Source: Lichenifustis flavocetrariae
Lineage (GTDB): Bacteria; Pseudomonadota; Alphaproteobacteria; Rhizobiales; Beijerinckiaceae
Reading direction: 5' to 3'
DNA length: 64,000 nt
Assembly: GCF_026130545.1 (NCBI RefSeq)
Contig: NZ_JAMOIM010000021.1
Coordinates: forward strand, 29,501-93,500
How positions within the stretch are numbered: position 1 is the first letter of the stretch; every line of letters begins with the position of its first letter. The notes beneath the pieces were generated by a model, which saw only the letters and a program-made list of their open reading frames with translations, had not been told where the DNA came from and did not search any database. Positions 58,836 through 64,000 of this stretch are shown here, piece by piece. Made by a program: the position numbers and the translations under genes.

Positions 58836-60053
58836 TCAGGTCTGCGTCGGCAGGATGGCGTGCAGCAGTCGTTCGCCGATCGTCGCGATTTCCCCGTCAT
58901 CGACATTGGCGAATGCGAAGCGCAGGTGGTCTTGCTGCGCAGGGCCGAAGAATGTGCCGGGGAGCGTGATGATGCCACACTTGCGCGCAAGCCGGGCCGC
59001 CGCGGCTTCGCCTGAATCAACGAAGGGGTGCCGCACATAGGCGAAATAGGCACCGATCGCGGACACCGACCAACCCGGCGATGCCGCGATGACGTCCCTG
59101 AACAGAGCGGCTCGCCGGTTGATGGTCTGCCGGACGCCGGCGCGCCAGTCTCGGATGCCCTCGATCGCCCAGGCGATCGCACCTTGCGCGACACGGGCCG
59201 GGCAGATCGTCATGCAATCGAGGATCTTGCCGATCTCGCTCAGGATGCGCGCATCGCCCATGATGGCGCCAAGCCGATATCCCGGAACCGCATAGCTTTT
59301 CGAGAACGAGTAGAGGTGGATCGTCGTGTTCCGCCATCCTTGGTGCCGGAACAGATCGTGTGGCCGCGTCTGGCCCTCAGGCAGGAAGTCCCGATAGGTT
59401 TCATCGATCACCAGCATCAAGCCGGTCTCGCTCGCCAGGTCCTGGAAGGCCTCGATGACCGCGGGCGGGTAGGTTGCCCCCGTCGGATTGTTGGGGGTCA
59501 CGAGAACGATGGCCCGCGTCTCGGCGGAAATCAGCGCACGGGCTTCCGCGACGCTCGGCACGAAACCGTTTTCCGCTCGGCAGGGCAGGGGCACGGCGGC
59601 GATCCCCAGCATGTCCAGCGTCATCTTGTGGTTGAAATACCAGGGAACGGGAAGAATGACCGCGTCGCCCGCCCGGGCGAGAGCCAGCATGGTGACGAAG
59701 AACGCCTGGTTGCAGCCGGACGTGATCGCAAGGTCGCCCGGACCGATCGAGGCCGCATAGGTGGTGTCGATGTCCGCCGCCAAGGCCTCGCGCAGATCGA
59801 GGTCGCCGACAATCGGTCCATAGGTGGTGCGCGCCGGGTCGCGCCCTGCCGCACCGAGGCGATCGAGAAGCTCCTGGGGCGGCGGTGTCCCCGGGACGGC
59901 CTGGGCAAGGTCGATCATCGGCCCCAGCCGGCCATCATAGTCCGCCCGACACTGCGCCGCAGCCGGGATCGGTGGAACATCGGTTGCGAGGAGAAGTGAG
60001 TTCAAGCTCAAGTGGGAGAAGCCTTCTTCAAAAGCGAGCGTTCGAGCCGTCAT
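58836..60053 (-). CDS. PLP-dependent aminotransferase, class I/II
   Basis: The 405-residue protein is a fold-type I aminotransferase: NNPTG at residues 188-192, Asp218 in LVIDETY that pairs with the PLP ring nitrogen, and the Schiff-base lysine Lys252 in YSFSKSYAVPGYRLG. The FVTMLALARAGDAVILP region and Arg in the C-terminal part (DHLRFAFAN) also fit. The substrate amino acid cannot be read from sequence. It is divergent from the amino-acid importer genes that follow, with 413 bases between, so a link to the imported amino acid is plausible. Confidence 0.9.
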   Translation of the reverse strand: MTARTLAFEEGFSHLSLNSLLLATDVPPIPAAAQCRADYDGRLGPMIDLAQAVPGTPPPQELLDRLGAAGRDPARTTYGPIVGDLDLREALAADIDTTYAASIGPGDLAITSGCNQAFFVTMLALARAGDAVILPVPWYFNHKMTLDMLGIAAVPLPCRAENGFVPSVAEARALISAETRAIVLVTPNNPTGATYPPAVIEAFQDLASETGLMLVIDETYRDFLPEGQTRPHDLFRHQGWRNTTIHLYSFSKSYAVPGYRLGAIMGDARILSEIGKILDCMTICPARVAQGAIAWAIEGIRDWRAGVRQTINRRAALFRDVIAASPGWSVSAIGAYFAYVRHPFVDSGEAAAARLARKCGIITLPGTFFGPAQQDHLRFAFANVDDGEIATIGERLLHAILPTQT

Positions 60054-60466
60054 CGCGCGTCTCGGGGATCATGCGACTTGCGGGCCGTTGCATTCGCATG
60101 GCGGGCCTGAAATGGGTCGAGTTTTCCGCTCAAGGGGCATCGGGCTCCCACACAACACCTTCCCGGCTGCTTGGATCATGCGTGTGCAGGGTCGCTTCGC
60201 AAAGCGCAAAAAATCCTGCGCATCGAACCGCCATCGCGCTGACCTGCGGAAGGCAGAGGCTCTCCTTATTGCCGCCCTTCGCAGCATGTTGCCCGGCAAT
60301 GCGGCGAGGCTGACAGTCGTCCACGATTCTCGCCGCGTTCGAGCTTTTTGCAACTAGCCGCCGCTCCGACATGAGGTCATGTTGGGGTCCGTCGCCTTGC
60401 CTCGACCTATCGGCGTCGCGCCGCCAATAGGAGCCGACCCGCTTCCATTTCTCCGGAGACCCAAAG
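60054..60466. other. 413-base divergent intergenic region
   Basis: This gap separates the aminotransferase and the ABC importer and should contain both promoters. I see CGGAGA before the importer ATG (about 60450-60458) but no convincing promoter or operator. Confidence 0.4.
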
Positions 60467-61258
60467 ATGTTTCGCCTGCTTCCCCAAGCCCTCGCGACCG
60501 CCGTGGGCCTCCTGGCTTTCTGTGCGGGCGGGGCCCGCGCCGATGGATTGGCCGACATTCAGAAATCCGGCGTGCTGAAAGTGGGTGTGTTTGCCGATTT
60601 CCCGCCCTTCTCGTCGGTCGGCGCCGACATGAGTTTGAAAGGTTATGACATCGATGTCGCCAAGGCTCTGGCGACTGGCCTCAAGGTCAAGCTCGCGCTC
60701 GTCGAAGTCACGGGGCAGAACCGTATTCCGTACCTCACCGGGCATCGGGTCGACGTGCTGATGAGCGTCGGCAAGAATGCCGAGCGCGAGAAGGTCATTG
60801 CCTTCACCCAGGCCTATGCGCCTTATTATATCGCCGTGATCGGTCCCAAAGCCACCGATGTGAAAGGTGCCAGCGACCTCGCCGACAAGTCGATTTCGGT
60901 CAATCGCGGCACGCTCGAAGACACTTCTCTCACAGCGGCCGCACCGAAAAGCGCCGATATCCGCCGCTTCGACAATTACAGCGCCGTGATGCAGGCTTTC
61001 TTGTCCGGGCAGGTGCAACTCATGGCGGTGGGCAACGATGTCGGCGCACAGGTCCTGGCCAAACACACCGATATCGCGCCGGAGCAGAAATTTCAGCTGC
61101 TGTCCTCGCCTGACCATCTCGCCATCAACAAGGAAGAGCCGGCTCTGTTGAAAGTGCTCGATGATGCCATCGACGGCATGAAGAAGGACGGCTCGCTCGA
61201 CAAGGTCTCGACCCAGTGGCTCGGTAAGCCGCTCGACCCCAAGGACCTCGTCGACTGA
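60467..61258 (+). CDS. Amino-acid ABC transporter, periplasmic binding protein
   Basis: The 263-residue protein has a signal peptide ending GGARA and a solute-binding family 3 fold, with LKVGVFADFPPFSSVGADMSLKGYDID (core GVFADFPPFS and GYDIDVAKALA), the loop VDVLMSVGKNAEREKVIAF and ISVNRGTLEDTSL. This family binds polar amino acids and related compounds in the periplasm. It is followed by two permease genes 12 bases away. Confidence 0.92.
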   Translation: MFRLLPQALATAVGLLAFCAGGARADGLADIQKSGVLKVGVFADFPPFSSVGADMSLKGYDIDVAKALATGLKVKLALVEVTGQNRIPYLTGHRVDVLMSVGKNAEREKVIAFTQAYAPYYIAVIGPKATDVKGASDLADKSISVNRGTLEDTSLTAAAPKSADIRRFDNYSAVMQAFLSGQVQLMAVGNDVGAQVLAKHTDIAPEQKFQLLSSPDHLAINKEEPALLKVLDDAIDGMKKDGSLDKVSTQWLGKPLDPKDLVD

Positions 61259-61270
61259 CGCCGAGCCGTC

Positions 61271-61927
61271 ATGCTCGATTTCAGTTGGTTGCCCGACGCG
61301 CTCACGGTGCTCGCGTCGGGCGTGGCGACCACGATGGGACTCATCGTCGTGGTCACAGTTTTGGGGACAGTGCTGAGCATCGCCGGGGCAGCGGCGCGGC
61401 GCAGCCGCTCCAAGGGGCTCCGTCGTGCGGTCGGAGCCTATGTCGAACTGGTCCGCAACACGCCCTTCCTGGTGCAGCTGTTTTTCATCTTCTTCGGCCT
61501 GCCGGGGCTCGGGATCAGGCTGAACGCCGTCACGGCCGCTATCCTGGCCATGACGCTGAACATGACCGCCTATGGCATCGAGGTGGTTCGGGCCGGCCTC
61601 GAGGCCGTGCCGAAAGGGCAGGGGGAGGGAGGGGCGGCGCTTGGGCTCAGCCGCACACGGGTCTTTCTCAGCGTCGTGCTGCCACAGGCGCTCCGTGTGA
61701 TCTTCCCGGCGCTGTCGAGCCAGATCATCATCATCCTGCTCGAATCCGCGGTGGTGTCGCAGATCGCCGTGCGTGATCTCACCTATGAGGCCGATCTGCT
61801 GCAATCGCGGACCTTCCGGCCCTTCGAGACCTACCTGGTCGTGACCGGGCTTTACCTGGGCCTCGCCACAGCGATGCGGCGAGGCATGGAGGCAGGTGCG
61901 CACCGCTGGATCTTCAGGGGCCGCTGA
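61271..61927 (+). CDS. Amino-acid ABC transporter permease 1 (HisM/GlnP type)
   Basis: The 218-residue inner-membrane protein has about five hydrophobic segments and the family signature at YVELVRNTPFLVQLFFIFFGLPGLG; the EAA loop that contacts the ATPase is seen as EAVPKGQGEGGAALGLSR. It overlaps the second permease by one base. The two permeases form a heterodimeric channel. Confidence 0.92.
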   Translation: MLDFSWLPDALTVLASGVATTMGLIVVVTVLGTVLSIAGAAARRSRSKGLRRAVGAYVELVRNTPFLVQLFFIFFGLPGLGIRLNAVTAAILAMTLNMTAYGIEVVRAGLEAVPKGQGEGGAALGLSRTRVFLSVVLPQALRVIFPALSSQIIIILLESAVVSQIAVRDLTYEADLLQSRTFRPFETYLVVTGLYLGLATAMRRGMEAGAHRWIFRGR

Positions 61928-62583
61928 TGGACGAGTTCTCGACCTCCGACATCGTCATCAATCTGCTGCTCGCCGCGCGTTGGACACTCGCGCTGACGCT
62001 GGTCGCCTTTTTGGGAGGTGGCGTGGTCGGTTTGTTGATCCTCGCCGCGCGCATCGACCCCCGGCCGTGGCTGGCAAGGTCCGCCAATGGCTATATCGGG
62101 CTGTTTCAGGGGACGCCCCTGCTGTTGCAGCTGTTTCTCGTATTCTTCGGCCTGCCGCTGCTCGGCTTGCAGATCGAACCCTGGATGGCGGCCTCGTTCG
62201 GGCTGACCTTCTACGCAAGCGCCTATCTGGCCGAGATCTGGCGGGGCGGCGTCGAGGCGCTGCCCAAGGGACAATGGGAGGCGGCGCGGGCGCTGGGCCT
62301 CCCCCGGTCCGCCTGTTTGCGCCTCGTGGTTCTGCCACAGGCCCTGCGAATGACGCTGCCACCGGCCGTCGGCTTTCTGGTGCAACTGGTCAAGGCGACC
62401 GCGGTGACGTCCATCATCGGCTATGCCGAGCTGATGCGGACCGCCAATGCCATCAACAATGCGACCTTCGAGCCCTTCACGGTCTACGGCATGGTGGCGG
62501 CGATCTATTTCGCCCTCTGTTTTCCGCTGACCGCCTATGCGCGTCGGTTGGAGGCCGGCGGCCAGCACCGCTTCGGCCGTTGA
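61927..62583 (+). CDS. Amino-acid ABC transporter permease 2 (HisM/GlnP type)
   Basis: The 218-residue partner permease has the same length and signatures: FQGTPLLLQLFLVFFGLPLLG and the EAA loop EALPKGQWEAARALGLPR. The importer needs an ATPase subunit, but no ATP-binding gene follows: the next sequence is a - strand pseudogene. The ATPase must come from elsewhere in the genome or has been lost. Confidence 0.92.
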   Translation: MDEFSTSDIVINLLLAARWTLALTLVAFLGGGVVGLLILAARIDPRPWLARSANGYIGLFQGTPLLLQLFLVFFGLPLLGLQIEPWMAASFGLTFYASAYLAEIWRGGVEALPKGQWEAARALGLPRSACLRLVVLPQALRMTLPPAVGFLVQLVKATAVTSIIGYAELMRTANAINNATFEPFTVYGMVAAIYFALCFPLTAYARRLEAGGQHRFGR

Positions 62584-62608
62584 GATCAATGCCGAACCGG
62601 AACGGAGA

Positions 62609-63663
62609 TCAGGGCGCCGGGTTCCGGTGGATTTGATGGATGGCGTCGATACGGGCTTCCAAGTCGGGCGGGAGTACCACATCAGCCGAGTTCAGCGCCG
62701 TTTTCAGCTGGGCCATCGTGGTGGTGCCGATGATGTTGGACGTGACGAAGGGCCGTGACGTCACGAAGGCGAGCGCCATCTGGGCCGGGTGGAGGCCGGC
62801 GTCGCGCGCGAGTGTCACATAGGCTCAGATCGCCACGTCGGTGCCGGGCTTTTCGTAGCGCTGGCCACGCTCGAACAAGGTGGTCCGGGCGCCAGCCGGC
62901 CGAGCTCCATTGAGGTACTTGCCGGTGAGATAGCCCTGCGCGAGAGGCGAATAGGCCAGGAGGCCCACATCCTCCCGCAGCGCCATTTCGGCGAGGCCGA
63001 TCTCGAAGGTGCGGCTCAGCAGGTTGTAGACTTTCTGAATGGAGGCGATCCGCGGGCCCTTGCCGATCTCGGCGAGGTGCAGGAAGCGCGACACCCCCCA
63101 GGCGGTCTCGTTCGACAGGCGTACGTGACGAATTTTGCCTTCGGACACGAGGCGGCCGGGCGCCCCGAGCGTGTCCTCGATCGGCACACTGTCCTCATCC
63201 TTGGGCAGACCGCGGAACACATTGCCTCCGGCGCCGAAGAGCGGGACGGAACGGTCGGGCCAGTGCAGCTGGTAGAGGTCATATAGTCCGTGCGAAGCCG
63301 CATCAGGGATTGCTCGACCGCATAGCGGATTTTGGCCGCATCGAGCCGGGCACCCTTTCGGTAGGGGCGAAGCCAATCGCTGCTGCTGCGCCCGCTGACC
63401 TTGCTGGCCAAGATGATCCGGTCACGTCGCCCGCGCGAAGCGAGCCATGTGCCCATGATGCGTTCGGTCGATCCCTGCGTCTCGGCCTACGGCGGGATCG
63501 AATACATGTCGGCCGTGTCGATGAAGTTGATCCCGCGGTCGACCGCATAGTCGAGCTGGGCATGGCCCTCGGCCTCGGTGTTCTGTTGGCTCCAGGTCAT
63601 CGTTCCGAGGCAGATCGAGGTGACTTCGAGGCCGGTAAGCCCAAGTTTGCGATGTTCGAACAT
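62609..63663 (-). pseudogene. Aldo/keto reductase (Tas-like), inactivated by two stops and a frameshift
   Basis: Three reading frames together encode a full-length Tas-like aldo/keto reductase from MFEHRKLGLTGLEVTSICLG to EIDAIHQ-type ending ARIDAIHQIHRNPAP. A TAG interrupts the gene at 63487-63489 just after FIDTADMYSIPP, a one-base deletion near 63280-63284 breaks the expected RTDYIDLYQLHWPDR segment, and a TGA at 62825-62827 stands before AYVTLARDAGLHPAQMALAF. The span (about 351 codons) equals an intact family member. Three independent lesions indicate a real pseudogene rather than one sequencing error. Confidence 0.88.
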
Positions 63664-64000
63664 GGTGGATCCGACTGGGAGGCAGCGTCAGCGAACCGAC
63701 CTGCGTCGGCTCATTAAGAGCAGCCATGCCGTTTGTCGACGCGACGCCATGGCGAGGTATCCGCGGGTACGAAGCAAGAGCCGCAACAGTGGTCTGCCTT
63801 TGATCATCGCTTGCACGGGGTCATCCGGGATCTGCCGAACATAGGAGCAATGCGCTCAGTAGATGTTCATCGCCGTGGTCCATTCCGCCAATCATTTCAG
63901 CAGATTGAGCGATGCGTCGGTGTCTTCCATCCTGCTGCCGTGACGATTTTCTGACGGATCTTTGTTTTCTGGTGTTGACGAGTTTGGGAGTGTGGTCCTA
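63664..64000. other. 337 bases at the window end without a recognised gene
   Basis: Open frames here are short and lack coding bias. The last 60 bases become T-rich (TTTCTGACGGATCTTTGTTTTCTGG), which may be a promoter or terminator of something beyond the window. Confidence 0.4.

Noticed and set aside
58346..59194. A 282-codon - strand frame between the hydrolase and aminotransferase genes
   Set aside because: Its first half overlaps the true aminotransferase frame; the translation is Arg/Ser-rich without domain and continues into an intergenic gap.

Overview
The window is about 64 kb of GC-rich chromosomal DNA from an alphaproteobacterium, most likely a member of Hyphomicrobiales (Rhizobiales). 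This rests on the gene order mraZ-rsmH-ftsL-ftsI-murE-murF-mraY-murD-ftsW-murG-murC-murB-ddl-ftsQ-ftsA-ftsZ followed by lpxC-bamD-recN, on the lysC-ptsP-prfA and anmK/tyrS neighbourhoods, on a DUF1127 microprotein, on an alphaproteobacterial LexA box (GTTC-N7-GTTC) before uvrA, and on a rhizobial-style intergenic palindrome. The genus cannot be fixed by reading alone. No tRNA, rRNA, CRISPR array, insertion sequence or prophage was seen.

Layout: (1) 1-4.7 kb, + strand: the 3' part of lysC, ptsP (nitrogen-PTS enzyme I) and prfA. (2) 4.8-28.8 kb, - strand: a YihY-family membrane protein, recN, bamD and lpxC, then the complete division and cell wall (dcw) cluster reading from mraZ down to ftsZ and ending at a strong terminator. 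Most dcw genes overlap by ATGA, and a putative MraZ operator of four 10-bp-spaced repeats lies ahead of mraZ. A 130-bp palindromic repeat sits between murB and ddl. (3) 28.9-34.8 kb: RNase P RNA, anmK, tyrS (+), then trmFO, a tiny coupled ORF, a CopD-type membrane protein and a DUF1127 gene. (4) 35-44.5 kb: a secreted cysteine-containing unknown, uvrA with its SOS box, a ParDE toxin-antitoxin pair wedged between uvrA and ssb, then gyrA-coaD and a LOG-family gene. (5) 44.7-56 kb: a LysM protein, pyrD with a DUF952 gene, a LysR regulator beside trxB, a 2-oxoglutarate oxygenase-like gene, an ELM1-family gene, a Tat-exported unknown, greA and carB. (6) 56.3-64 kb: a looser accessory metabolic region with an SDR, a creatininase-family amidohydrolase, an aminotransferase, an amino-acid ABC importer lacking its ATPase gene, and an aldo/keto reductase pseudogene with two stops and a frameshift.

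How the genes fit together: the dcw genes make lipid II (murE/F/D/C/B/G, ddl, mraY) and assemble the divisome (ftsL/I/W/Q/A/Z), with outer-membrane functions (lpxC, bamD) directly downstream. uvrA, recN, ssb and gyrA are DNA repair and topology genes. No complete undescribed system is evident. The best leads are small: the MraZ operator, the coupled micro-ORFs before copD and the creatininase gene, the frame-disrupted small gene beside carB, the secreted cysteine protein, and the ATPase-less importer. All assignments come from reading motifs and gene order; no database search was run.
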